Shown here piece by piece: positions 1-9,032 of a DNA stretch of 47,671 bases. The notes below the pieces were generated by a model. That model did not search any database. It was not told where the DNA came from and worked only from the letters and a program-made list of their open reading frames with translations. Positions within the stretch are counted from its first letter, which is position 1. Every line of letters begins with the position of its first letter. Source of the stretch: Trichodesmium erythraeum GBRTRLIN201 (lineage in GTDB: Bacteria; Cyanobacteriota; Cyanobacteriia; Cyanobacteriales; Microcoleaceae); NCBI GenBank assembly GCA_018457135.1, contig JAGGDU010000035.1, positions 1 to 47,671 on the forward strand, written 5' to 3'. Position numbers and translations under genes: made by a program.

Positions 1-120
1 CAAATATTTTTTTAAAAGCAAAGTCGGTTTTAGGGCTAATAAATTTCATAGTTATCTATTATTTTGCTGAACTAGTATAATTTATTTTACACTATTTCAT
101 TATAATTAAAAAGCGATCGC
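1..120. other. Intergenic start of window
   Basis: AT-rich sequence without a recognisable gene. It ends in a HIP1 octamer (GCGATCGC near 113-120) directly before the transposase relic. Confidence 0.5.
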
Positions 121-651
121 TTAGGATTTAATTGGGATTTGGAATTGGTAAAAGAGATATTAACAGAATTAGAATTAATTTTAGATATTACAGAACAAGG
201 TAGAGAAAGACCAAGTGAATATAAAAACCAAGAAAAATATCAAATATGAAAAAAGAAAAATCATACTTTTAAAAATCAAATAATAACGACACCAAAAAGA
301 ACAGAAATAGTGGATATAATAGTAGGGAAAAAAGATCCAGGAAGTGATGTAAAAATATTCAGAAAACAACCGGATAAACTTGATAAAAAACAAAAATTTT
401 AAGGAGATAAAGCTGATGAAAGAGTAGAAATAACTACTACACCAAAAAAGAAACCAAGAAAAAAATAAATGCTACCAGAAATCAAAGAATAAAATCAAGA
501 AAAAGCCAAAAAAAGAATATTTGTAGAATATGTAATAAGATTAATTAAAATATTTTTACTTCCTAGAGAAAGATTCAGATTAAAATATAATAATTATCCA
601 AAAGTAATTTTAAAAATATGTGGTTTAGTGCGACTAATAATTAGCTAATGT
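121..651 (+). pseudogene. Relic of a DDE-superfamily (IS5-like) transposase
   Basis: A single plus frame from 121 to 651 reads as the middle and C-terminal part of a small DDE transposase common in filamentous cyanobacteria. Visible pieces are a segment near 298-350 reading TPKRTEIVDIIVGKKDPGSD, a GDKAD segment near 406, a KKPRKK segment near 451, and the terminal segment KRIFVEYVIRLIKIF near 508-555 followed by ICGLVRL. Stops interrupt it at 247 (TGA), 403, 466 and 490 (TAA); most lie one substitution from the expected Gly, Glu or Gln codons. There is no start codon and the N-terminal DNA-binding part is missing. Family assignment is from remembered motifs; that it is dead is directly visible. 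Confidence 0.75.
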
Positions 652-819
652 ATATTAGTAAAAATCATCAAAAACTGAGATAAAAACAATAAATCAAAAT
701 CTAATAAATATTTGAATTAGTAAAACGAAGTATCTCTGATAACCATAAAACTGTACAAATTAACTATCTTCAAGGTGAGCGATCGCTCCACTAAAAATAG
801 TTAGTATAAGCTTGAGTAT
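652..819. other. Spacer between two transposon relics
   Basis: Short AT-rich stretch with a HIP1 octamer near 778. No gene is visible. Confidence 0.4.
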
Positions 820-1210
820 TTTTGGAGACGTCTATTAGAGAAAACCAAACTATTGTAGTTGAGAATTTAGCCGCAGGTAACATGGTCAAAAACCATAAAT
901 TAGCTAGAGCAATAAGTGATGCTAATTTGGGAGAATGAGTCAGACAATTAAAATACAAAGCTGAATGGTATCGTCGTACATTAATAAAAATTGACAGATA
1001 TTTTCTTAGTTCCGTCGCGTTGCTCTAACTGTAGTTATGTAGTAGAAAAATTACCTTTAAATATTAGAGAATGAGATTATTCTGAATGCGCTAGTCACCA
1101 TGACAGGCAGATAAACTGCCATTTTCAACATTTTGGCTACCCGGCAGGCAGTGTTAGTCTGGGCCGCCGTCTTTATCCCTGAAGACAGTAAATTTCGGAG
1201 GGCAAGCGCT
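820..1210 (+). pseudogene. Relic of an IS200/IS605-type TnpB (RNA-guided nuclease family)
   Basis: From 852 the plus strand reads VVENLAAGNMVKNHKLARAI, the conserved RuvC-II region of TnpB (usual form: V-E-D/N-L followed by a K-N-H-K-L-A motif). It continues with QLKYKAEWYRRTLIKIDRYF, changes frame near 1010, and goes on with a zinc-finger half CSNC (about 1023), LPLNIRE, then HHDRQIN (about 1100), which matches the usual HDRDIN RuvC-III motif with R-Q in place of R-D. Two in-frame TGA codons stand where Trp is usual or acceptable (GE*VRQL and RE*DYSEC). The N-terminal half is absent. TnpB proteins are guide-RNA-directed nucleases that support IS200/IS605 elements; this copy cannot be functional. 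Confidence 0.8.
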
Positions 1211-2086
1211 ATGAAGCAGAAAGTCCCTAACAACAATGCTAGGACATCCCGCCCTGCCTTGAGTATAGAAGTGTCTGGAGGATGTCAACAGAAGAAGTAA
1301 CTATTAATTATTGTAGACTTTCCATGACCAGGCTAGCCCTTGATAAGAGTTCTAAGGGGGAAATGACAGGATGGAAATAACAATAATATAGGGCTATTGA
1401 TTTTTTCGAGGTATTGTGACCTCCAGGATATTCTTCAACTCTGCTAATTATCGAGTCTCTTTCTCTAATGAGGGTGGAGCTTCCTGGGAATTTGGGATCG
1501 ATGAATTATTCTACTTGCAAAAATTGTCTGAGGTGTTAGCGGAGGATGGTGGCGGTAGCAACATTGCCTATTTTAGGTTTTGCTCTTTTACTGGTATAGC
1601 CCTACTGTTCCTCTAAAATGTTTGTTAGGCAGCTCATTGGTAGTTTACGATTTTTCCATCCAGGTTGCTCTGGTTCAGCCATAAAAATTATCTATGTTTC
1701 CCCCATGTTTAATTTTTCTCCATGAAAGTTGTTTATTGGTCTTCAAAAATACAATTGACTTTGAGTATTTTGTTTTTTGTTGCTTCTATTCTAATTAGTT
1801 TCCACTGGTTCAAGAAAGCATTTTTTTGAAATTGTTATTTATTAGTAACAGAGTGACTATTTTCTGCTTTTTTAGTGATGTAGAAAAATAATTTTTGACG
1901 GTAAATTTGCCGTAAGTTTATATTATAAATAATTTTCAGTTTGTAGTCAATTATATTTAGTATTTCTTAGGTTGATGACCATTGCTTGTTCCCTATTCCT
2001 GAAATAAGAAAGTTTTTTTTAGCTAAGATGAAAGGGATTTTTTTCGGCATAGTTAATTTTTTGAGTAGATTTATATTTAAGTTTTT
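1211..2086. other. Decayed intergenic DNA downstream of the tnpB relic
   Basis: There is no convincing gene. A 66-codon open frame at 1416-1616 has coding-like composition (contains SFSNEGGASWEFGID) but no ribosome-binding site and no family I recognise; it may be a fragment of a lost gene. The rest, up to 2086, is AT-rich with scattered stops. Confidence 0.4.
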
Positions 2087-2625
2087 ATGGGTAATAAGGG
2101 TATGATTGCTGGGGAATTAGTTTATTTGTTATTAGAGACCTCTCATTTTTTTTGAAGTATGTGTAATTTATGAGGGAAGTATTTTTAATGACATTTCTGA
2201 ATAAATAGAAGATGAAATATAGCAATATTTGGCTAGTTTAAATGGTTTTATTAAGTAATGAAAGTTTTTTATAAGGTGGGTTTAATCATTAGTTTAGAAA
2301 AAATAGATAAACTTAGTTTACTTAAGAAAATAGGTGGCGCGATCGCTCTTGATGAATTGTATAAATAAACTGGTTTTTCTTAATTTTAATATCTGGCTTT
2401 ATTGTTTTTTAATGTGGTAAAATTAATGGTAAAAAAAATGTTTAAAAAAAAGTGTTTGCTAATAGTATTACTGATGTGGAGGGCATTGTTATTAGTACCG
2501 AAGTTATTAATGAAGTTGGTTCCATTCTGAAGCGAAATGTGTTTCAATAGACTTGAAGATTAGTTGGTTATATAGTATTAAGGGTAAGTTTAAGATGTTT
2601 AAGGTGGATTTCTGGTGGGGTTGCT
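2087..2625 (+). pseudogene. Decayed coding tracts of unknown origin upstream of the TPR-glycosyltransferase
   Basis: Several short stretches read like protein but are broken. At 2087 an ATG starts MGNKGMIAG, resembling the start of the intact gene at 2626 (MGNEVMSAG). Near 2285-2370 a stretch reads ISLEKIDKLSLLKKIGGAIA, and near 2452-2550 another reads VFANSITDVEGIVISTEVIN ending at a stop. They lie in different frames. I cannot name the ancestral gene or genes. A HIP1 octamer lies near 2339. This tract may be the wreck of a paralogue or of an upstream partner gene. Confidence 0.35.
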
Positions 2626-4830
2626 ATGGGTAATGAGGTTATGAGTGCTGGACAATTGTTGAAGCAGGCTAATCAGTTGAAGAGGGCTGGGAGGTTGGAT
2701 GAGGCGATCGCTCTTTATTATCAGGTGATTGAAATTAATCCTAATTTTGCTTGGGCATATAATAATTTAGGAGATGCTTTAGTTAAACAGGGTAATTTAG
2801 ACGAGGCTGTTGCTTACTACTTTGAAAGCTTAAAACTGAATCCAAATTCAGCTTGGTTACTTTATGGCTTAGGGGAAGCTTTAGCCAAACAGGGAAATTT
2901 AGAAGCTGCTATTGAATACCTGCAAAAAGCTATTAAAACTAAACCTGATTTTTATAAATTTTACAGTTGTTTGGGATTTATTTTAGCTGCTAACAATAAT
3001 TTGAACGAGGCTGTTGTTAATATTTATAAGTCACTTAGATTAAATAAAAATTGTTGGTGGAGTCATTACTTTTTATCACAATTATTAATAGAAAAAGGAG
3101 ATTTGCATGAAGCATTTTACAACTATGCTAAAGCCATTGAACTTAATCCTATAGCTGAAAAAAAATCATTGATTCATAAAAATAAAAGTAGTTTTATTTC
3201 ATTATTAGAAAAAACAGATGTTAAGATAAGCTTATTAGAAGAAATCAAAAACTTAAAAATCCACAAAATACTACTGACCACCCATAATTTCAAAATCTAC
3301 TCCGGCTCTGAGTTGGTGACGTTGTATTTAGCTCAAGTCTTTGCTGATATAGGTTTAGATGTAACAATTGTCTCTTTCGTGACAGGAGAACCTATGATTT
3401 CTACAGCTGCTTCAAACAATATAGAAATCATTAATGTTATCCAGAATCCCATGAAAATAAAGCAAAGAAAGTTTGATTTAGCATGGTGTCACCACTTTCC
3501 TGTTATTGACTATTGTGTAAATGATTTGGAAGTAAATGCTAAATTTATGGTTTATAGCAGTCTCTCAGCTTACGAACCTCTCGAAAAAATGACTTACTTA
3601 GAAACATCAGATGTAGTTCTTTTCAATTCTAAAGAAAATCAACACATTCAAGCTTATAGTCTTGATGAAAAGTATCAGCAAAAGATATTCGTTTTCAATA
3701 ATTCACTACCAGAAAACTGGTTTTTAAGCCTAAAACAGTCTGTACCTGGCAATAAAGGAAAGCATTTGCTACCTAAAAACATAGCAGTGATATCTAATCA
3801 TATTCCACCCGAAATTAAAAAGCTACCTGACTTACTTAATGATTGTAACATAAAAGTTAAGTTCATAGGATTAGAAACTAAACAGGAGCTAGTTACACCA
3901 AAGTTAATAGATACTTATGATGCAGTGATTACAATAGGTCATACAGTTCAAAAAGCTATGAGTAGAAAAATACCCGTTTACTGCTATGATAGATTTGGCG
4001 GACCTGGCTGGATTACGAAGGGTAACTTAATTGATGCTGAATACTTTAACTTTTCTGGTAGATGCTGCAATAGAAAGCTAAATACTGAAAGTATAAAGGA
4101 TGAAATTATTCAAGGGTATAAAACAGCTATTGAAAGCTTAAACTATCTTTTCTATTACTCTGAATTTCTGTATTCAACAGAAGCAAATGTATTAGCTGTA
4201 CTTCAAAAACTCAAATTATCAGATACTACTTTTGTAGAAAAACTAAACTATCACTCCTTAGAAAGCTACCAAATTAGAAAAACAAGTCAGTTGTACATAA
4301 ATACTAAATTTCATGTTGGAAGTAAAATATCAATAGTTTACCTTAAGGATGGGTTGAAGAAATTCGATAGTTCAGGCTCTCAAATAAACCTGAAAACGAA
4401 TGATAATGCCAATGTAGAAACGACTAACTACAAACCAAAAGTAGAAGTATTAAGTGTAGCCAAGTTTTTTGAATACGATCCGTCTCTACTATGGGGGTTT
4501 AACATTGAATATCCAGTAGAGTCAGACATAAAGTATGAATACAAGATTCCTTTATCTGGATGGGTTCTGGGAAAAGCATCTACTATTATTGCTATTGATG
4601 TCATAATTGACGATACTTTAGTTAAGCAGATTCCCCTCGATCAGCATCGTCCAGATGTTGCTGAAGCATACCCTGACAACCCTTCTGCTACAAATTGTGG
4701 ATTTATGACAGAAGTTAATGTCGATGGAATGCCTGTAGAAGCAGAATTATCGATAGAAGCTGTATTTTCAGATGATAACCGCTTGCCCCTGGGAATTGTC
4801 AAATACAAGAAAATACTACCATCATCTTAG
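2626..4830 (+). CDS. TPR-repeat glycosyltransferase with C-terminal accessory domain
   Basis: This 734-residue protein has three parts. Residues about 7-175 are four to five tetratricopeptide repeats with the usual W/L-G-A-P pattern, such as NPNFAWAYNNLGDAL. Residues about 212-560 look like a GT-B glycosyltransferase: an N-terminal Rossmann start (KILLTTH near 214), a GSEL segment at 227-230 typical of GT4 donor-loop regions, and a Gly-Pro-Gly-Trp-rich segment. Residues about 630-734 form a beta-rich domain with GWVLG, HRPDVAEAYP and CGF motifs. It probably transfers sugars to a polysaccharide or protein, with the TPR as docking platform. ATG at 2626 is used; ATG at 2641 is an alternative and neither has a strong Shine-Dalgarno. 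Its stop directly abuts the stop of the converging methyltransferase gene. Substrate unknown. Confidence 0.8.
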   Translation: MGNEVMSAGQLLKQANQLKRAGRLDEAIALYYQVIEINPNFAWAYNNLGDALVKQGNLDEAVAYYFESLKLNPNSAWLLYGLGEALAKQGNLEAAIEYLQKAIKTKPDFYKFYSCLGFILAANNNLNEAVVNIYKSLRLNKNCWWSHYFLSQLLIEKGDLHEAFYNYAKAIELNPIAEKKSLIHKNKSSFISLLEKTDVKISLLEEIKNLKIHKILLTTHNFKIYSGSELVTLYLAQVFADIGLDVTIVSFVTGEPMISTAASNNIEIINVIQNPMKIKQRKFDLAWCHHFPVIDYCVNDLEVNAKFMVYSSLSAYEPLEKMTYLETSDVVLFNSKENQHIQAYSLDEKYQQKIFVFNNSLPENWFLSLKQSVPGNKGKHLLPKNIAVISNHIPPEIKKLPDLLNDCNIKVKFIGLETKQELVTPKLIDTYDAVITIGHTVQKAMSRKIPVYCYDRFGGPGWITKGNLIDAEYFNFSGRCCNRKLNTESIKDEIIQGYKTAIESLNYLFYYSEFLYSTEANVLAVLQKLKLSDTTFVEKLNYHSLESYQIRKTSQLYINTKFHVGSKISIVYLKDGLKKFDSSGSQINLKTNDNANVETTNYKPKVEVLSVAKFFEYDPSLLWGFNIEYPVESDIKYEYKIPLSGWVLGKASTIIAIDVIIDDTLVKQIPLDQHRPDVAEAYPDNPSATNCGFMTEVNVDGMPVEAELSIEAVFSDDNRLPLGIVKYKKILPSS

Positions 4831-5550
4831 TCATACTAACTTCCTACTTACTAAAACCTCTATATACTCAGCTCTAATACCCAGGAAAGTATTGTCTATG
4901 TCAACAATTGTGGTATATAAACCGCTATTTTTAAGAATAAAATCGCAAATGTCATAGCCCCAATCCCTGGTTAGTAGAGAACCTTCTGCACTGACTGGAT
5001 TGCCGTGATATTGTGCTTCGCATAAATAATTTATTTTACCATTAGCTTCTAACATAGCACGAATGCTGGAAGGATTTTCCTTGTTTACTATTGGTACAGT
5101 AAATATGTGTGCTCCCCCGGGTTTCAAAGTTCGAGCAATTTCCGAAAAAGCTTTTTCAGGATTAAAAATATGCTCCATCACATCTTGAGAAATAACAAGA
5201 TCGAAACTTTCATCGGCAAATGTTTGATTTTCCAAATCTTCATTTCTCCACCCGTTACTATTAGTTTCACCGAAAGGAAGTCCAGGCAAGTATTGACTTG
5301 CGAAATATTTGGCGCAGTATTTTTTCAGTTTGACGCTCGCCCCTCTATTTCCCGGTGAAGACTCATGTATAGAAAGTTTTTTCCATTTTGGGTAAAACTT
5401 TTCTATAACATACATCAATGCTCTTTCTCTAGGAATCGATCCGCAATTGCTACATTTATACCAATCTCTTAACCAAGCTTGTTCAGAAGAAAATACTACT
5501 TCTCGATCGCAGGTATAGCAATATCCTTGATTTTTGATGACTTCTTTCAC
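4831..5550 (-). CDS. Class I SAM-dependent methyltransferase with N-terminal zinc ribbon
   Basis: The 239-residue protein begins with four cysteines in two pairs (C11/C14 and C33/C36) expected to bind zinc. A Methyltransf_11-type domain follows: a weak motif I around residues 61-72, then FDLVISQDVMEHIFNPEKAF (117-135) and LKPGGAHIFTVP (142-153). Such proteins typically methylate sugars, lipids or small molecules in glycan clusters. It is the last gene of the minus-strand glycan series, 61 bp after the pyruvyl transferase gene, so co-transcription is likely. Its TGA stop is immediately next to the TAG of the converging TPR-glycosyltransferase gene. Substrate is not determinable; O-methylation of a surface glycan is an inference. 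Confidence 0.85.
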   Translation of the reverse strand: MKEVIKNQGYCYTCDREVVFSSEQAWLRDWYKCSNCGSIPRERALMYVIEKFYPKWKKLSIHESSPGNRGASVKLKKYCAKYFASQYLPGLPFGETNSNGWRNEDLENQTFADESFDLVISQDVMEHIFNPEKAFSEIARTLKPGGAHIFTVPIVNKENPSSIRAMLEANGKINYLCEAQYHGNPVSAEGSLLTRDWGYDICDFILKNSGLYTTIVDIDNTFLGIRAEYIEVLVSRKLV

Positions 5551-5611
5551 GTTAGTTTTCTCTAATAATTTTTAACTTAAGATTTTATGCCTAGCTAATT
5601 TTTGCGTTGCC

Positions 5612-6751
5612 TTATTTTTGACTGAAAGAAAGGACGTGTTTTAAATTATTAGCTTTTAGGAAAGACAAGTATCTTTTGTACAAATAGCTATAGGATTTAT
5701 GAAGTCGTGAAAAATCAGCTAAATCATATAACTTTTCAATACTAATATCCTCCATTTTTTGAACGTCTTGGACTAAAACATGAGGCATTCCTAGTAGTTC
5801 CGACAATTCTCTTGTTCTAGAATCATGGGCAATAACTGTAGCTGGTATTCCGTTTTGTAGAGCTATTAAATTTCCGTGAAATCTGGTTCCACAAACAAAG
5901 TCATATTTTCTTATCTGAGCTTCCCAACTTGGAACATCAAAAAAAACTTTGCTTCTTTGTGCAAAAAAACTCTTTACCTTTTCACCGTTTAAATCTTTGT
6001 AATGTGCAAGTATAGGATAAAAAATAGATTTTTCATCTGTATCCATATCTGCAGGCGATTTTCTAGCGAGAATCGCTTCTTCCCGTTCATCTTGTGCAAT
6101 AAAATCAGAATCATGGTTCATAGCATCCTTTAACAATCCGATTTCTGCTAGTCTCATTTTCTCCGGAGCTGCAGAATGAGCCGTAACTCTACGAGAGCTA
6201 TTGATTGCAATTTTTTTGATGTCTGAAAAGGGTTTTTTCTTGATTATTAACTCTGGAGAGCAACTCAAATAAAATGACGGACATCCTATAACTTCAACAT
6301 TATAAATTCCTAGATAAGCAAGAACTTGAGCTGTATAATAACCTCTAACACCAAGAGAAGTAGACCTTTCTGCTATTATTTTGACGAAACGAATAGTTCC
6401 CTCTTGAAGTTTTATCTTAGTAATGTCATAATTATTTGACTGAGCACCAAGCCCTATCACGACGCATGGCAATTGAATTTTTTCCAAAAAATCAGCCATA
6501 AAGCCCAGATCAAAACCTGTATGTAAGAAATTGGCTGCTGCTATTACTACACAATAACATTCATCTTCTATTTTTTTGGGATCGGAGATTTGCTTCATGG
6601 TAACACATTCCCCATCCAAGTGTTGGGTAACAGAATAACCTATGAGCAGATTTCCTGTATTTCTGCCACTTCTCTCAATCAAAAACTTGGTAGAATCCTC
6701 TGGAGTTTGAGGAACTACTGGGGGGGCTCCGTAAAGAAATATTTTTTTCAT
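5612..6751 (-). CDS. Polysaccharide pyruvyl transferase family protein
   Basis: The 379-residue protein matches the WcaK/CsaB-like polysaccharide pyruvyl transferase family (PF04230). Seen are the start MKKIFLYGAPPVVPQ, an N-terminal NTGNLLIGYS segment (31-40), a central VVIGLGAQS (97-105), and the family hallmark GTRFHGNLIALQNGIP (288-303) with His292. Family members add pyruvate ketals from phosphoenolpyruvate to sugars of exopolysaccharide or cell-wall polymers; some have other glycan roles. The gene sits between the GT4-GT2 fusion (15 bp gap) and the methyltransferase (61 bp gap) on the same strand, which indicates one transcription unit. Length is ordinary and no lesions are visible. Confidence 0.85.
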   Translation of the reverse strand: MKKIFLYGAPPVVPQTPEDSTKFLIERSGRNTGNLLIGYSVTQHLDGECVTMKQISDPKKIEDECYCVVIAAANFLHTGFDLGFMADFLEKIQLPCVVIGLGAQSNNYDITKIKLQEGTIRFVKIIAERSTSLGVRGYYTAQVLAYLGIYNVEVIGCPSFYLSCSPELIIKKKPFSDIKKIAINSSRRVTAHSAAPEKMRLAEIGLLKDAMNHDSDFIAQDEREEAILARKSPADMDTDEKSIFYPILAHYKDLNGEKVKSFFAQRSKVFFDVPSWEAQIRKYDFVCGTRFHGNLIALQNGIPATVIAHDSRTRELSELLGMPHVLVQDVQKMEDISIEKLYDLADFSRLHKSYSYLYKRYLSFLKANNLKHVLSFSQK

Positions 6752-6766
6752 TGGTTTAAAGTAGAA

Positions 6767-8878
6767 CTAATTATAAGTCTTTTCAATAAATTCTCTTTGC
6801 CACTGCCAACATCTGCGGATAAAAGACAGAAGAATTTTGTCTTTTTGTTCTTCAGGCAAATTTAACAAACCACAAATATAACTCAAAACTTGCTCTCCCT
6901 CGGTCCATTCTAAAGTACCCGCGCTCTTAACTCTAGCATTAGAGGTATTTTGCCGCCAATAATTTAAACATTCTGACACAAATCCAACATCAGAGCAAGA
7001 CAAAATTTTCATCCATTGTAGCCAATCTCCACACAATCTAAAAGATTTCTCAATAACACCGCCACATTTTTTCAATGCACTTCTACGAATTAAAACCGCA
7101 CTAGCATTAGGAATCGTATTTTTGTAAATCAGAAATCTAACTATCTCATCCCTCCCATCATTAATAAAACTTTGAGACCAGCGCTGACTATCTAAATCAT
7201 TAGTCCAACAACTAGCATCTCCAGAAACAACATCTTGACTATCAACTAACCAAGATTGGGAATATGCTAATCCAACTTCTGGATGCTCGTCCATAACAGT
7301 TACTAACTGCTTCAGAAAATCAGGAGAGGCAAAATCATCAGATTCAGCAATCCAAATATACTCACCACGAGCCAAAGATACCCCTTTTTCCCACTGACGG
7401 AAAACTGAGCCACTATTAGATTCGTTAGGAACAAAAATAGTATTAGGTTTTTCTTCCTTATAAGAAGCCAAAATGTCTCTACTATTATCGCTAGAGCAGT
7501 CATCTAGTAAAATTACTTCAAAATCAGTATAAGTCTGACTATAAACTGAATCTAAACGTTTACGGAGATAGGGAGCATGATTATAGTTAGGAACTATGAC
7601 TGAAACTCTAGGTACAAAATCCTTAAAAGTTACAGTCGTTTCACTCGACTTATGAACTAAAGATTGAATTAATTGTAATATTTTCGGTGCAGAAACAGTT
7701 TCGTTATAAAGTTCATTAACCTTTCGATAAGCATTTTCTCCCATTTCTTTCCTAAGACTGGTATTATTGTAAAGTATAGCTATTTTTTCCGCCATTACTT
7801 CCAAATTTAAGTAAGGAGCAAGTAACCCTGCCTCTGACTCAACAAACTCAGTTGCTCCACCAGAACCATCAAACCCTACCACTGGAAGTTTACAAACCCC
7901 TGCTTCCATCATTACCAAAGGAAAAGGATCTTCCCGAGAAAGAAGTAAGAAAACATCGGCACAACTCATATAATTCAGAGGAGATTTCTGATACCCTGTA
8001 AAAATAATATTGTTTTCCAACTCAGCCTTTTCGACTGTATATTCAATTTCTAGCTGAGAAAGTTGGCTGTCCCAGTTACCAACCCAGATACAAACAAACT
8101 TTTTTTCTGGGGATAATTTTTTTTTCAAAATAACTAGCAAAGGAACTATTAAATCCCCTCCTTTTCGCCAATCTAAAGTTCCACAACAAGCAATAACAAA
8201 AGTATCTTCTGAAATACTTAACTCTTTCCTCATTTGTTGGGGAGTTTTTACTTGAGAAATAAGTAGTTTCTCAGAAGGAATAAACCCATGAATAACATCA
8301 ACTTTTTTAGGAGAAACAAGACAGTAATTAACTAAACTTTCTTGAACGGCATTAGAACAAGCAATCCAACGAGGATCATACTTCAATAAACGATTAAAGT
8401 TATCCATACCTAGCCTATTACTAATCCAAAATTTTAATTCGTGAACATGAACAATAATAGGACTAGGAATTTTTCTGATAGAATCTAGCAACGCTCCTAA
8501 AACACAGGTATTAACATAAATTAAAGAGTAAAAACCAGAGCGAATAGCAGCAATATTTTCAGGAAGTCCACTATTTGAATCAATAAAATGGACTTCGCCA
8601 CATTTTTTTACCCGCTCTAAAACAAAGTTTCCTTGCTCTCCATAATTACCAATATCCGAGCGTGAAATATCGATCAGCACTTCTTTAGACATAGTAGGTT
8701 CATGTTGACCTATCCATTCTAAAAGCCTAACTAAAAATAGCTGTGCCCCCGCTGAAGTAATATCATGGAGAATGAATAAAACTGGCTTGACACTTCCCTG
8801 TAAGCTTGGTGTATTTTTTGGTTTTTGGGCTAGTTTTTCATTTACCCATAGTTCCCAATCTTTTAATTCTAAGTTCAT
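6767..8878 (-). CDS. Bifunctional glycosyltransferase, GT4-GT2 fusion
   Basis: The 703-residue protein joins two glycosyltransferases. Residues about 30-405 are a GT-B fold, GT4-type enzyme: FILHDITSAGAQLF near 35-48, a hinge VIACCGTLDWRKGG at 228-241, and the donor-site region SREDPFPLVMMEAG at 314-327. Residues about 422-650 are a GT-A fold, GT2-type enzyme: PRVSVIVPNYNHAPYLRKRL (423-442), VILLDDCSSDNS (455-466), and further on an AESDD segment carrying the metal-binding acidic motif. Two linkages made by one polypeptide suggests sequential addition during repeat-unit assembly. It lies in the minus-strand glycan series between the TPR-WbsX gene and the pyruvyl transferase gene. Sugars and linkages cannot be read from sequence. 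Confidence 0.88.
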   Translation of the reverse strand: MNLELKDWELWVNEKLAQKPKNTPSLQGSVKPVLFILHDITSAGAQLFLVRLLEWIGQHEPTMSKEVLIDISRSDIGNYGEQGNFVLERVKKCGEVHFIDSNSGLPENIAAIRSGFYSLIYVNTCVLGALLDSIRKIPSPIIVHVHELKFWISNRLGMDNFNRLLKYDPRWIACSNAVQESLVNYCLVSPKKVDVIHGFIPSEKLLISQVKTPQQMRKELSISEDTFVIACCGTLDWRKGGDLIVPLLVILKKKLSPEKKFVCIWVGNWDSQLSQLEIEYTVEKAELENNIIFTGYQKSPLNYMSCADVFLLLSREDPFPLVMMEAGVCKLPVVGFDGSGGATEFVESEAGLLAPYLNLEVMAEKIAILYNNTSLRKEMGENAYRKVNELYNETVSAPKILQLIQSLVHKSSETTVTFKDFVPRVSVIVPNYNHAPYLRKRLDSVYSQTYTDFEVILLDDCSSDNSRDILASYKEEKPNTIFVPNESNSGSVFRQWEKGVSLARGEYIWIAESDDFASPDFLKQLVTVMDEHPEVGLAYSQSWLVDSQDVVSGDASCWTNDLDSQRWSQSFINDGRDEIVRFLIYKNTIPNASAVLIRRSALKKCGGVIEKSFRLCGDWLQWMKILSCSDVGFVSECLNYWRQNTSNARVKSAGTLEWTEGEQVLSYICGLLNLPEEQKDKILLSFIRRCWQWQREFIEKTYN

Positions 8879-9032
8879 TAAAATTACCTCACACCCAGAA
8901 AATTATACGATTGTCAATAATTAATTTTAGAGCAACTAATTTATTTATAACTTCACTCAAGAAGTCAGATAAAAATGTTAGTATAAAGCTGTTTCTTTTC
9001 ATGGCTACAACTATTACTTTTTAGTACATAAG

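Noticed and set aside
820-1210. TGA-for-Trp recoding in the tnpB relic
   Set aside because: The same relic has a frameshift and lacks half the gene, and the intact genes here encode Trp with TGG and use TGA as a stop (for example at 4831-4833).
1416-1616. 66-codon plus-strand frame as a small gene
   Set aside because: Composition is coding-like in its middle, but there is no ribosome-binding site and no recognised family; it lies amid decayed DNA. Mentioned only in the gap entry.
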